Shown here in pieces: positions 52,817 to 62,178 of a DNA stretch of 64,000 nt (the first letter of the stretch is position 1; the number at the start of each line of letters is the position of its first letter). The notes under the pieces were generated by a model. It saw nothing but the letters and a program-made list of their open reading frames with translations, made no database searches and was not told the origin of the DNA. The DNA is taken from positions 1,240,001-1,304,000 of the forward strand of contig NZ_JBFEGG010000001.1 in NCBI RefSeq assembly GCF_047228935.1, read 5' to 3'. This stretch comes from Ornithinibacillus sp047228935 (lineage in GTDB: Bacteria; Bacillota; Bacilli; Bacillales; Amphibacillaceae). Made by a program: the position numbers and the translations under genes.

Positions 52817-53230
52817 TTACTTTTGATCAAGATAACCTTGTAATATCATCATAGCAGCCATTTTATCGATTACCTTTTTACGTTTTTTTCGGCTAACATC
52901 AGCTTCAAGTAAAACACGTTCAGCTGCCATAGTCGTTAGACGTTCATCCCATAAAACGGTAGGCAGATTATATACCTTTTCAATATGATCTGCAAAACGC
53001 TTTGACGCTTCTCCACGTTCTCCAATTGAACCGTTCATGTTTTTAGGTAAGCCAATGACTACTTTTGTTATATTATGCTCTTCGATAATCGTTTTTAATT
53101 GATTATCTGCAGAATGAATATCGGTTTCATCCCATTTAATCGTTGTAAGTCCTTGAGCTGTCCATCCCAATTCATCACTAATTGCGACTCCAATTGTCTT
53201 AGAGCCAACATCTAAACCCATTATCTTCAT
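52817..53230 (-). CDS. ruvX: Holliday junction resolvase-like protein YqgF/RuvX
   Basis: 137-residue RNase H-fold nuclease family (B. subtilis YrrK) linked to 16S rRNA 5' maturation and proposed Holliday-junction activity. Conserved acidic sites are MGLDVGSKTIGVAISD at the N-terminus, VIGLPKNMNGSIGERGE in the middle, and the LWDERLTTMAAERVL C-terminal motif. Its ATG follows the yrzL stop immediately. Confidence 0.94.
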   Translation of the reverse strand: MKIMGLDVGSKTIGVAISDELGWTAQGLTTIKWDETDIHSADNQLKTIIEEHNITKVVIGLPKNMNGSIGERGEASKRFADHIEKVYNLPTVLWDERLTTMAAERVLLEADVSRKKRKKVIDKMAAMMILQGYLDQK

Positions 53231-53500
53231 CTAATTACCTTTATACTGCTGTTCTAAATAATATTTGACAAGTTCTTCTATTACTTCGTCACGTTCAATT
53301 TTACGAATTAGATTTCTTGCATCTTTATATCTTGGTATATATGCAGGATCCCCAGACAATAAATAACCGACTATTTGATTAATAGGGTTGTATCCTTTTT
53401 CTTGAAGCGCCTCATGGACAGTCATTAAAATTTCTTTAATATCTCGATCAAATGGCTCTTCCGAAAAATTGAATTTCATTGTTTTATCAATTGAACTCAT
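53231..53500 (-). CDS. yrzL: IreB family regulatory phosphoprotein YrzL
   Basis: 89-residue helical protein of the IreB/UPF0297 family, opening MSSIDKTMKFNFSEEPFDRD with a conserved threonine. In Enterococcus, IreB is phosphorylated by the PASTA kinase IreK and tunes cephalosporin resistance; the Bacillus role is not shown. The ATG at 53500 is five bases from GAGGTG. It starts the yrzL-ruvX-yrzB unit, downstream of alaS. Confidence 0.92.
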   Translation of the reverse strand: MSSIDKTMKFNFSEEPFDRDIKEILMTVHEALQEKGYNPINQIVGYLLSGDPAYIPRYKDARNLIRKIERDEVIEELVKYYLEQQYKGN

Positions 53501-53603
53501 CACGACACCTCATTCCACTTTTTAACTCTATTTTAATTCTAACATGTTTAAAAGATTTAATATAATATTTATTATTGATTTTGGTGTACGTTGACAGTAA
53601 TCA

Positions 53604-56246
53604 TTATTCCTTTAAATTTGCCTCGACATACGTTTTCATATATTGTAAGGCTTCAACTATTTTACTTGCGTCTTTTCCACCAGCTTGTGCCATATCAGGG
53701 CGACCACCGCCACCACCACCACAAAGCTGAGCTGCACCTTTCACTAAATTACCAGCATGTAGCCCTCTATCAATTAAATCTTTTGAAACTCCTGATGCAA
53801 GTTGTACTTTATGGTCACTTTCTGTTGCTAATAAGATTATGGCAGAACCGAGTTTTTGTTTCAACTCATCGACCATTGTTCTTAGTTGATTCATGTCTTT
53901 TACGTTAACTTTTTGTGCTAATACATTCACTCCTGAAACTACTTCAACTTTATCTAAAATTGAAGAAGCCTCTAAATTAGAAAGTTTTGCATTTAATGAT
54001 TCATTCTCTTTTTGTAATGCTTTTATTTCTTGGAAAAGTCCCTCTACACGTTCTGGTACTTTCACATCTTTCGTTTTGACTAATAGAGCCGTGTTTTGTA
54101 ATAGACTTACTTTCTCAGATAAGAACTGATATGCAAATTTACTTGTTACAGCCTCAATACGTCGTGTGCCTGCTCCAATTCCACCTTCTGATACAATTTT
54201 GAACAATCCAATTTCAGAAGTATTTCGTACATGACAACCACCACACAATTCAAGACTATAGTCACCGATTTTGACAACACGTACAATCTCACCATACTTT
54301 TCCCCAAATAGCGCCATAGCACCCATTTCCTTAGCCTCTGCTAAACTCTTAAAACTGATCTCCAGCTGAATTGAATCCCATATTTTTTCGTTTACGATTT
54401 TTTCAATCTGGGTTAATTCTTCTTCCGTAACAGCATTAAAATGCGAGAAGTCAAATCGAAGTCGCTCTTGGGCAACTAAAGACCCTGCTTGATTCACATG
54501 AGTACCTAAAACATCTTTAAGTGCTTGGTGTAGTAAGTGTGTAGCTGTGTGGTTCTTAATAATTAGATTGCGGGAATCAGCATCTACAAGTGCCTTAACA
54601 GAATCACCGACATGTAGCTCCCCATCTTCAACCACTACACGATGAATGTTTTGACCTTTAGGCGACTTTTGAACATGTTCTACTGAAGCAGTTCCATTAG
54701 CTCCTGAAATCGTGCCATGGTCAGCGATTTGTCCTCCGCTTTCAGCATAGAACGGAGTTTCTTTTAGAAAGATTAACACTTCCTCGCCCTTCTTTGCAAT
54801 ATCAACCAGTTCTCCATCTTTAATTAATGCTACGATTTTTGTATCGGATTCTAAACTTTCATATCCGATAAATTCACTTTCAACATCTATTTTCCCAAGT
54901 ACTTCATCTTGGACGTGCATCGAATCAACTTTTTGACGAGCATTTCTTGCACGTTCTCGTTGCTTCTCCATTTCTCTCTCATATCCATCTTCGTCTACGG
55001 TAAATCCTAATTGTTCTACATATTCAGCAGTTAACTCTTTTGGGAATCCGTAAGTATCATAGAGACGGAATACTTCTTCACCAGGGAATACCTTCGAACC
55101 TTTTGACTTTTCTTTTTCTATGATAGTTGTTAAAATATCAAGTCCTTCATTTAATGTTTCATGGAAACGTTCCTCTTCCACTTTAATAATGTTTTGAATA
55201 AAATCATGTTGTTTTAAAACTGTTGGATAGAAGTCTTTCATTATCTCACCAACCGTTGCAACTAATTCATACATAAATGGCTTTTCAATTCCAATTTCTT
55301 TAGCAAAACGAACTGCACGACGAATTAATCTTCTTAATACATAACCTCTTCCATCGTTTGAAGGTAATGCCCCATCACTAATTGCAAAACTGACTGTTCG
55401 AATATGGTCGGCAATAACTTTATAAGCAGTATCGCTTGCTTTTTCCACACCATATTTTACATTAGCTAGTTGCTCTGTCTTTTTAATTATTGGCATGAAT
55501 AAGTCTGTTTCAAAGTTAGTAGGGACGTTTTGAATAACGGAAACAATACGCTCTAATCCCATACCCGTATCAATGTTTTTCTTTGGTAATGGTGTATACG
55601 TGTCATCTGGATTATGGTTGAATTGAGAAAATACTAAGTTCCAAACTTCTAAATATCTGTCATTTTCGCCACCAGGATATAATTCCGGGTCATTCGGATC
55701 ATTACCATAACTTTCGCCACGATCATAGAAAATCTCAGTGTTTGGACCACTTGGCCCTTCACCTATATCCCAGAAGTTTTCTTCTAAGCGAATTATTCTT
55801 TCTTTTGGTAATTTAATATCGTTTAACCACATGTCATAAGCTTCATCATCTTCTGGATGAACGGTAACTGATAATTTTTCAGGATCAAGACCTAACCATT
55901 TTTCACTTGTAAGAAATTCCCATGCGAATTCAATTGCTTCTTTTTTAAAATAATCTCCAATTGAAAAGTTTCCTAACATTTCAAAGAATGTATGGTGTCT
56001 TGCCGTGTAACCTACGTTTTCGATGTCATTTGTACGGATAGATTTTTGGGCGTTTACGATTCGAGGATTATCTGGAATAACGCGTCCGTCAAAGTATTTT
56101 TTTAAAGTAGCTACTCCACTATTAATCCATAATAATGTTGGATCGTCTTGAGGGACTAGTGAAGCACTTGGTTCGATTTTATGTCCTTTTTCTTGGAAGA
56201 AGTCAAGGAACATTTGTCTAATTTGAGCTGAAGTTAATTTTTTCAT
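53604..56246 (-). CDS. alaS: Alanine--tRNA ligase
   Basis: Class II synthetase that charges tRNA-Ala and edits mischarged Ser/Gly. The 880-residue protein has an N-terminal catalytic core (MKKLTSAQIRQMFLDFFQEK, HTFFEMLGNFSIGDYFK), a tRNA-recognition region and an editing domain with NHTATHLLHQAL and CGGCHVRNTSEIG (HxxxH plus Cys/His zinc site). The C-Ala domain ends with a glycine-rich GGGGGGRPDMAQAGG. GGAGG precedes the ATG. It is controlled by the T-box upstream. Confidence 0.98.
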   Translation of the reverse strand: MKKLTSAQIRQMFLDFFQEKGHKIEPSASLVPQDDPTLLWINSGVATLKKYFDGRVIPDNPRIVNAQKSIRTNDIENVGYTARHHTFFEMLGNFSIGDYFKKEAIEFAWEFLTSEKWLGLDPEKLSVTVHPEDDEAYDMWLNDIKLPKERIIRLEENFWDIGEGPSGPNTEIFYDRGESYGNDPNDPELYPGGENDRYLEVWNLVFSQFNHNPDDTYTPLPKKNIDTGMGLERIVSVIQNVPTNFETDLFMPIIKKTEQLANVKYGVEKASDTAYKVIADHIRTVSFAISDGALPSNDGRGYVLRRLIRRAVRFAKEIGIEKPFMYELVATVGEIMKDFYPTVLKQHDFIQNIIKVEEERFHETLNEGLDILTTIIEKEKSKGSKVFPGEEVFRLYDTYGFPKELTAEYVEQLGFTVDEDGYEREMEKQRERARNARQKVDSMHVQDEVLGKIDVESEFIGYESLESDTKIVALIKDGELVDIAKKGEEVLIFLKETPFYAESGGQIADHGTISGANGTASVEHVQKSPKGQNIHRVVVEDGELHVGDSVKALVDADSRNLIIKNHTATHLLHQALKDVLGTHVNQAGSLVAQERLRFDFSHFNAVTEEELTQIEKIVNEKIWDSIQLEISFKSLAEAKEMGAMALFGEKYGEIVRVVKIGDYSLELCGGCHVRNTSEIGLFKIVSEGGIGAGTRRIEAVTSKFAYQFLSEKVSLLQNTALLVKTKDVKVPERVEGLFQEIKALQKENESLNAKLSNLEASSILDKVEVVSGVNVLAQKVNVKDMNQLRTMVDELKQKLGSAIILLATESDHKVQLASGVSKDLIDRGLHAGNLVKGAAQLCGGGGGGRPDMAQAGGKDASKIVEALQYMKTYVEANLKE

Positions 56247-56296
56247 ATATATCCTCCTTATTATTAACTAAAATATTATTGATTTCTAACCATACA

Positions 56297-56332
56297 CGCG
56301 GGAGTTTCCGTATATTCGGATAGCTCAGTGCA
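56297..56332. repeat. Partial copy of the GC-rich repeat in the alaS leader
   Basis: 36 bases matching 29 of 36 positions of 20130-20165, including the CGCGGGAGT core and the AGTGCA end. It looks like one half of the dnaK-dnaJ element. It lies between the T-box terminator and the alaS ATG, so it is inside the alaS mRNA leader. Confidence 0.7.
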
Positions 56333-56388
56333 AACTTTATAAATTCCCTTCTAAATCAGTAAGGATAAAAAATTTACACAAATAAAAA

Positions 56389-56617
56389 AATCTCCTCTCT
56401 GCATTATTGCAGGGACGAGATTGTTCGCGGTACCACCCTAATTATGGACGAATGTCCATCACTTGAACATGATAACGGTATGAAACCGACGGGGATTAGC
56501 CGTACTCAGGCTTAGCTTCCATGGTTCTAATTTAAGATTTCTTTCAGCCTAAGGAAATCTCTCTCTAAAAATTGAGTGCCATGTACTCAGAACCTTCATT
56601 GCGATAATAACTATGAT
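56389..56617 (-). promoter_or_regulatory. T-box riboswitch leader of alaS
   Basis: Minus-strand T-box AGGGTGGTACCGCG is at 56426-56439, followed by a terminator hairpin (AATCTC...GAGATT, 56389-56422) ending in seven T. A stem I region with an AGAGAGAG start lies upstream. A GCT triplet near 56514-56516 is a candidate alanine specifier (by eye). Uncharged tRNA-Ala should favour readthrough into alaS. Confidence 0.93.
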
Positions 56618-56623
56618 AGCGAT

Positions 56624-56652
56624 ATTATAGTTAACTTTTAATAAAAAGTCAA
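56624..56652 (-). promoter_or_regulatory. Sigma-A promoter of the alaS T-box transcript
   Basis: TTGACT (56647-56652), a 17-base spacer and perfect TATAAT (56624-56629). The -35 overlaps the stop codon of the upstream AI-2E permease gene. Confidence 0.8.
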
Positions 56653-57716
56653 TTTTCTCTTACCATAATCCATATATGTTTAATAATGACCCTAAAAATA
56701 GTTAAGGATGGAACAGCTAGTACCATTCCTAATACCCCGCCTACCTTTCCACCAAGTAATAAAACAAAGATTATTCCAACAGGATGAATCCGTGTACTTC
56801 TACCAACGATATAGGGTGACAATAAATTACTTTCTATTAATTGAATAACGAAAACGCTAATTACAACGAATAGAACCATTTTTCCTGATACAGTTAGTGC
56901 AATTATGATTGCAGGAATCGCCCCAATGATAGGTCCAAAATACGGTATGAAATTCATAATCCCCATAAATATTGCCAGTAATAAAGTATATTTTAATCCT
57001 AAGAAGTGAAATACAATATAAGTGGTAATAGCTACAAATAGACTTACAAGTAGTTGACCTCGAAGATAGCCACCTAGCCCTTCATCAATAGCATGCACAA
57101 GGTTACTAGATGTATCCTTATATTTATTTGGAATAAACCGTTTTACATACCCTTTAATTTTCCCATAATCCTTTAAAAAGTAGAAAACTAATACTGGTAT
57201 TACCGTTAACACAACAATAAAGTCGATTATTTTAGTAACTCCACCAACTAGTTTACCTATCAAAGAATCCAACGATGCTTCAATAGAGCGTATCATATCT
57301 TCTATTTTATCATGTACTGTTTCTGGTAAGAAAGAAGTGGATTCATATACTTGATAAATAATGTCTTGATACATGTCCACTAGATGTGGTAAATAATCAT
57401 CCAAATCTTTTAATTGTGCAACTATTGCCGGATACACTCGATATACTAAATAACCAACCCCACCGAAAAAAAGAATGTATATGAATAAAATAGCTATACC
57501 TCTAGGAATATTATATTCATGGATTTTTTGTACGATAGGGTATAGCAAATAGGCAATTAGACAGGCAATCAAAAATGGTGCAGATAGATGCCATAAAAAA
57601 GCAAAAAAAGCCTTATAGTAAGGAAAAAGCTTTACTAGTAAATATATGAAAAGGAATACAAATATCCCTGTAACAATCCAATAGAGAAAATTAGTTGGCT
57701 TCTTTTCGGAAAACAT
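56649..57716 (-). CDS. AI-2E family transporter (YrrI-like)
   Basis: About 355-residue polytopic membrane protein of the AI-2E transporter family (PF01594): two N-terminal segments (about 15-55), one near 70-95, a soluble middle part (about 100-155) and a cluster of hydrophobic helices to the end. The family core LPYFGPIIGAIPAIIIAL-like block reads FIPYFGPIIGAIPAIIIALT. Substrates of most members are unknown; some act as Na+/H+ or signal exporters. The ATG giving MFSEKKP follows AAGGAG at nine bases, and that site lies in a hairpin arm. B. subtilis yrrI occupies a similar place. Confidence 0.88.
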   Translation of the reverse strand: MFSEKKPTNFLYWIVTGIFVFLFIYLLVKLFPYYKAFFAFLWHLSAPFLIACLIAYLLYPIVQKIHEYNIPRGIAILFIYILFFGGVGYLVYRVYPAIVAQLKDLDDYLPHLVDMYQDIIYQVYESTSFLPETVHDKIEDMIRSIEASLDSLIGKLVGGVTKIIDFIVVLTVIPVLVFYFLKDYGKIKGYVKRFIPNKYKDTSSNLVHAIDEGLGGYLRGQLLVSLFVAITTYIVFHFLGLKYTLLLAIFMGIMNFIPYFGPIIGAIPAIIIALTVSGKMVLFVVISVFVIQLIESNLLSPYIVGRSTRIHPVGIIFVLLLGGKVGGVLGMVLAVPSLTIFRVIIKHIWIMVREN

Positions 57717-57726
57717 AAGGTACAAC

Positions 57727-57763
57727 TCCTTTAGTTTTAGAATTTTCGTTCCAAACTAAAGGA
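57727..57763 (-). promoter_or_regulatory. Hairpin burying the ribosome-binding site of the AI-2E gene
   Basis: Perfect 11-base inverted repeat (TCCTTTAGTTT at 57727-57737 and AAACTAAAGGA at 57753-57763, plus-strand reading). On the mRNA the 3' arm contains AAAGGA of the permease ribosome-binding site, and the 5' arm begins directly after the stop of the upstream zinc-ribbon gene. It suggests translational coupling. Confidence 0.6.
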
Positions 57764-57958
57764 TTACCATTCTAGTTTTCTTTCTTCTTCAGTAAATAAA
57801 TCATTAAGTGAGCTTAAACTACCATCAGCTTCTACTTGATGCACAGTTAGTTCATTACCTGAAACAGACATTTCTACAAAACAATTCCAGCAATAAAATT
57901 GTTGAGAACCTATTTTTCCAATGTCTTTACTGCTACAATTCGGGCATCGCATTAACAT
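57764..57958 (-). CDS. Small zinc-ribbon protein
   Basis: 64 residues with two Cys pairs, CPNC near residue 5 and CWNC near 23, forming a likely zinc ribbon. An acidic C-terminus ends LFTEEERKLEW. It resembles the small YrzR-type protein encoded near yrrI in B. subtilis, but I am not certain of the name. GGAGAG precedes the ATG at about ten bases. Function is unknown. Its stop abuts the hairpin controlling the AI-2E gene. Confidence 0.75.
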   Translation of the reverse strand: MLMRCPNCSSKDIGKIGSQQFYCWNCFVEMSVSGNELTVHQVEADGSLSSLNDLFTEEERKLEW

Positions 57959-58031
57959 AAGTACTAATCTCTCCTGAAAAATATGATAAGTATTATGTTA
58001 TGCTTTCCCTATTTTCCCAAAATATACCTAA

Positions 58032-60356
58032 TCACATAAAATCATAAGGAGACATGTCGTATTCATCTTCTTGTGAATTATCATTATGATTTTCTAGATT
58101 GTGGAACCTTTCGCTTAACTGCTCCTGTAAAGAAGTATACCTTTTATTTGTGTCTATCGTTTGAATTCCCCTGAAAAAGGCTTCTTTTTCACCACAAATT
58201 ATGAGAGATTTTTGTCCTCTCGTAATAGCTGTATAAAGTAGATTTTTACGTAACATACGATTATACGATGAAACAACCGGCAATATCACAATAGGAAATT
58301 CACTTCCTTGCGATTTATGAATGGAAATACAATAAGCTAGCATTAAATTAATATAGTCCTTTCGTTCATAAACGACTTCTCGGTCATCAAATGAAACGAC
58401 TAATTGTTCTACATTCTCTGTATTTTCATTTTCCCGGAAAATTGCTACAACCTCACCAATATCTCCATTAAACACTTGATCTTCAGGTTGATTAACTAAT
58501 TGAATAACCTTATCTCCAGTTCGGAAAATTGTATCATTGGCTTTTACTTCTCTTTTCCCTTTACTTTTTGGGTTGATTAATTCTTGTAAGGCATTATTAA
58601 TCATCGTTATTCCTGCTTGGGATTTATACATTGGAGCCAAAACTTGAATGTCACGAACATCTAGTCCTTTATTCATCGCCTTTTCGAATACTTTGGTGAT
58701 GACATCCACTACATGCTTCTCACGACAATTAATAAAGCTAAAATCTTTATCATTTGTAAGTATGTCCATAGAGCAACTGTTATTTTTAATACCATGAGCT
58801 AGTTGAATTATTTTTGAGCCTTCTTTTTGTCGATAGACCTCATGAAGACTTACTTTCGGAATATGGTTATTCTCAAGTAAATCCGTTAAAACTTGCCCAG
58901 GACCAACCGAAGGAAGCTGATCTTCATCTCCAACGATAAGAACTTGCATATCAGAAGGAATGGCTTTAAAAAGGTTATTAGCAAGCCATATATCTACCAT
59001 AGAAAACTCATCCACGATTAGAAACTTTCCTTCTAAAGGTTCATGCTCGTCCTTTTCAAAGCCCTCACTACCATTCCAGCCAAGTAATCGGTGAATAGTT
59101 AAAGCAGGGAGCCCTGTTGATTCTTTTATTCGTTTCGCCGCCCTACCAGTAGGGGCTGTTAATACAAAAGGAAAGTCTTTTTTATTTTCATAATCACGCG
59201 GATCAATGGAAAGATTATGGATTTCTGCATAAGCCTTTATAATTCCTTTAATAACAGTGGTTTTCCCTGTTCCAGGGCCGCCTGTTAGAATCATTAATTT
59301 CGACTTTAATGCTTGCTCAATTGCTGAGAATTGTTCCTTACCATAACTTAAGACTTCTTCTTCTTCAATTTTCCCAATAATCTTCATTAAATCGGCAAGT
59401 GTTGTTTCTTCTTCAATTTGAGAACCGATTAATCTTTTTATACTTGAGGCAAACCCATCCTCAGCATAGTAAAGTGATGGTAAATACACTCTACTTTCAA
59501 TTAAGATTACTTTCTTCTCTGTATTTAACTCTTCAATAATGTGTTGAATAACTTCAGTTGATAACTCATGATCTGGGCTTCCTAATAAAGCACTAATTTC
59601 ATCTACACAATATTCGAGTGGTAAGAATACATGTCCATTTTGTACACTTCTTTGTAAAATATATATACATCCAGCCCCAACACGATTAGGACTAGATAAA
59701 GATATTCCATTCTTTTTGGCAATTTCATCTGCGGTATGAAATCCAAACCCTTCAATGTCGAAAACAAAGCGATACGGATCTTCTTCTAATAAGCCAACTG
59801 TTTCGTCTTTGTACTTTTCATACACTTTTTGCGCCATTTTTAAACCTATATTATATTTAGATAAATAAACAACAACTTGTTCAAAACCTTGGTTTTCTTG
59901 CAATGTTTTAACAATCGTAGCTGCTGCTTCCTTTTTTAGGCCTGGAACGGATTCAAGGACAGTTGGGTCATTTAATATTTTGGATACAGTTGACTCACCT
60001 AAATGGTCAACTACTTTTTTGGCCGTTCTCTTCCCTATACCATAAAACATATCACTAGATAGATAGGATATTAATCCATCTTTAGTATCAGGAATGAAAG
60101 TTTGATATGATACCACATTGTATTGCTGACCATATTTAGGATGCTTTTCAAGCTGCCCAGTAAACTTATAGACAGTTTCCTCTTGCAACTGAGAGAAATA
60201 GCCTTTAATAACGATTTCTTTCTCCGCGTAGTTTAAATTAGTATCTAGTATTTTTACTTTCGCAATGGAAAAATGCTCTATGTCATTTTGAAAAATCGTG
60301 TAGAGAAGTTCTCCCTTAATAAACGTTTCTATTTCCATGTTTTGATCATGTTCCAT
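58032..60356 (-). CDS. recD2: ATP-dependent RecD2 DNA helicase
   Basis: Superfamily 1B 5'-3' helicase involved in replication-fork maintenance and repair. The 774-residue protein has the RecD2-specific N-terminal OB and helix-hairpin-helix region (GIGKRTAKKVVDHLG near 115) and Walker A LTGGPGTGKTTVI near 355. Helicase motifs FLIVDEFSMVD, GDEDQLPSVGPG and the C-terminal YCISIHKSQGSEFPIVILPV complete it. Follows yrrB in the conserved cymR-iscS-mnmA-yrrB-recD2 order. Confidence 0.95.
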   Translation of the reverse strand: MEHDQNMEIETFIKGELLYTIFQNDIEHFSIAKVKILDTNLNYAEKEIVIKGYFSQLQEETVYKFTGQLEKHPKYGQQYNVVSYQTFIPDTKDGLISYLSSDMFYGIGKRTAKKVVDHLGESTVSKILNDPTVLESVPGLKKEAAATIVKTLQENQGFEQVVVYLSKYNIGLKMAQKVYEKYKDETVGLLEEDPYRFVFDIEGFGFHTADEIAKKNGISLSSPNRVGAGCIYILQRSVQNGHVFLPLEYCVDEISALLGSPDHELSTEVIQHIIEELNTEKKVILIESRVYLPSLYYAEDGFASSIKRLIGSQIEEETTLADLMKIIGKIEEEEVLSYGKEQFSAIEQALKSKLMILTGGPGTGKTTVIKGIIKAYAEIHNLSIDPRDYENKKDFPFVLTAPTGRAAKRIKESTGLPALTIHRLLGWNGSEGFEKDEHEPLEGKFLIVDEFSMVDIWLANNLFKAIPSDMQVLIVGDEDQLPSVGPGQVLTDLLENNHIPKVSLHEVYRQKEGSKIIQLAHGIKNNSCSMDILTNDKDFSFINCREKHVVDVITKVFEKAMNKGLDVRDIQVLAPMYKSQAGITMINNALQELINPKSKGKREVKANDTIFRTGDKVIQLVNQPEDQVFNGDIGEVVAIFRENENTENVEQLVVSFDDREVVYERKDYINLMLAYCISIHKSQGSEFPIVILPVVSSYNRMLRKNLLYTAITRGQKSLIICGEKEAFFRGIQTIDTNKRYTSLQEQLSERFHNLENHNDNSQEDEYDMSPYDFM

Positions 60357-60385
60357 ACTAAATACCCCACATTCAGACTGCCCTC

Positions 60386-61042
60386 TTAATTCATTGCTTC
60401 TTCTGCTACTCGCTTACCGTTCGCTGCTAATACATGCTCTGGATTAAATTCCAATGCTTTATTAAAGTACTCTATTGCCCTATCTACATTTTCTTCAAAT
60501 AAGGAAATGACTCCAAGATTATAGTAGGCGTCACTATGTTCGTTATTTTTCTCTAGTAACAGTTCAAATTCTTTTTTTGCATCAGATAACAATTCACTCT
60601 GTGCTAAAGCAAGTCCATATTGAAATAGAACTTCTTCATCATCTGGAGTTAGTTCCTTTGCTCTTAACAGATAAGGAAGTGCCAGTTTAAATTGCTGTTG
60701 ATTCTGATGAGTCATTCCAAGCATAAAGTATACATCTGCTTCTTCTAGGCCATTTTTAATTGCTTCAAGGAAATTCTTCCCGGCATTAGGGAAGTCTTCT
60801 TTTTCGTAATAAACATTACCAATACCGTAATAAGCGGTCGCAGTTGTTTCATTAATTGAAATTGCTTTTTGGAAAAACTTTATGGCAGTCTCATGTTCTC
60901 CTATATGCAGCAACAAATTTCCAAAATTCACAAAACCAACAGGGTCATTCGGATTCTCTTCAATGTATTCATTAAAGAGATTTGCTGCTTGCTCGTATTG
61001 ATTATCTTTCATTAATTCTACTGCTTTTGCAATCTTATTCAT
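60386..61042 (-). CDS. yrrB: TPR repeat protein YrrB
   Basis: About 218 residues made almost wholly of tetratricopeptide repeats (five to six units, such as GFVNFGNLLLHIGEHETAIK and AYYGIGNVYYEKEDFPNAGK). TPR proteins mediate protein-protein contacts; the partner is unknown. I begin at MNKIAKAVEL because GGGAG lies nine bases before it. It starts 13 bases after mnmA, suggesting a link to tRNA thiolation, which is only contextual. Confidence 0.9.
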   Translation of the reverse strand: MNKIAKAVELMKDNQYEQAANLFNEYIEENPNDPVGFVNFGNLLLHIGEHETAIKFFQKAISINETTATAYYGIGNVYYEKEDFPNAGKNFLEAIKNGLEEADVYFMLGMTHQNQQQFKLALPYLLRAKELTPDDEEVLFQYGLALAQSELLSDAKKEFELLLEKNNEHSDAYYNLGVISLFEENVDRAIEYFNKALEFNPEHVLAANGKRVAEEAMN

Positions 61043-61055
61043 TTCCCCGTTCTCC

Positions 61056-62168
61056 CTATCCAACATAATCTAAAATGTTGTTTTGCTTCTTAATCTTATC
61101 AATCGTTCCGCCACCAAGACATACTTCACCATCATAAAACACAACAGCTTGACCTGGTGTAATAGCACGTTGACTTTCATCAAAAATCACTTTAACTGTA
61201 CCATCACCTTGTACATATACTGTCACACCACTGTCCTCTTGACGGTATCTGAATTTTGCCGTACAGGTAAACGTTTCTCGGATTGAATCAGGATTTATCC
61301 AATTTATATCTGTTGCAACAAGTTCATCTGAATATAAATACTCATTACTAAATCCTTGTTCAACATATAAAATATTCTCTTTTAAATTTTTCCCAACAAC
61401 AAACCAAGGATCTCCTGAACCACCAATACCGAGACCTTGACGTTGACCAATCGTATAATACATTAAGCCATCATGCTTACCTTTAACTTCTCCACCTAAT
61501 GTCTGCATTTCACCAGGTTGTGCTGGTAAATATTCACTTAGGAATTCTTTGAAATTACGTTCTCCGATAAAGCATATTCCAGTACTGTCTTTTTTCGTTG
61601 CAGTAGCTAATCCATGTTCTTTTGCTATTTCACGAACTTTCGATTTTGGTAAATGTCCTAATGGAAACATTACTTTTTCTAAAATATCACTAGATAATTG
61701 GTTTAGAAAGTAGGTTTGATCTTTATTCGAATCGACCCCGCGAAGCATTTCGTATTTTCCATTATTTTCACGCACTTGAGCATAATGCCCTGTTGCTAAA
61801 TAATCCGCCCCTAAATCTAGAGCATAATCTAAAAAAGCTTTAAATTTAATTTCTTTATTACACATAACGTCAGGATTTGGAGTACGTCCTGCTTTGTACT
61901 CTTCTAAGAAATAGGTAAATACTTTATCCCAATATTGTTTTTCAAAATTGACCGAATAATAGGGAATGTCTAATTGATTACATACTCGAACAACATCCTC
62001 AAAATCTTCTGTTGCTGTACATACTCCAAAATCATCAGTATCATCCCAATTTTTCATAAAAATACCAACTACATCATAGCCTTGTTCTTTTAAAAGCAAG
62101 GCAGCTACCGACGAATCGACTCCACCACTCATTCCGACAACAACACGTATATCTTTATTTTCCTTCAT
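61056..62168 (-). CDS. mnmA: tRNA-specific 2-thiouridylase MnmA
   Basis: Adds sulfur to U34 of tRNA Lys, Glu and Gln. About 370 residues from MKENKDIRVVVGMSGG. The PP-loop GMSGGVDSSVAALLL binds ATP. The catalytic cysteines lie in NPDVMCNKEIKF (near 105) and DSTGICFIGERNF (near 200). A C-terminal beta-barrel follows. AAGGTGG is five bases upstream of the chosen ATG. The adjacent cysteine desulfurase is its dedicated sulfur donor in Bacilli. Confidence 0.97.
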   Translation of the reverse strand: MKENKDIRVVVGMSGGVDSSVAALLLKEQGYDVVGIFMKNWDDTDDFGVCTATEDFEDVVRVCNQLDIPYYSVNFEKQYWDKVFTYFLEEYKAGRTPNPDVMCNKEIKFKAFLDYALDLGADYLATGHYAQVRENNGKYEMLRGVDSNKDQTYFLNQLSSDILEKVMFPLGHLPKSKVREIAKEHGLATATKKDSTGICFIGERNFKEFLSEYLPAQPGEMQTLGGEVKGKHDGLMYYTIGQRQGLGIGGSGDPWFVVGKNLKENILYVEQGFSNEYLYSDELVATDINWINPDSIRETFTCTAKFRYRQEDSGVTVYVQGDGTVKVIFDESQRAITPGQAVVFYDGEVCLGGGTIDKIKKQNNILDYVG

Positions 62169-62178
62169 TATAACCACC

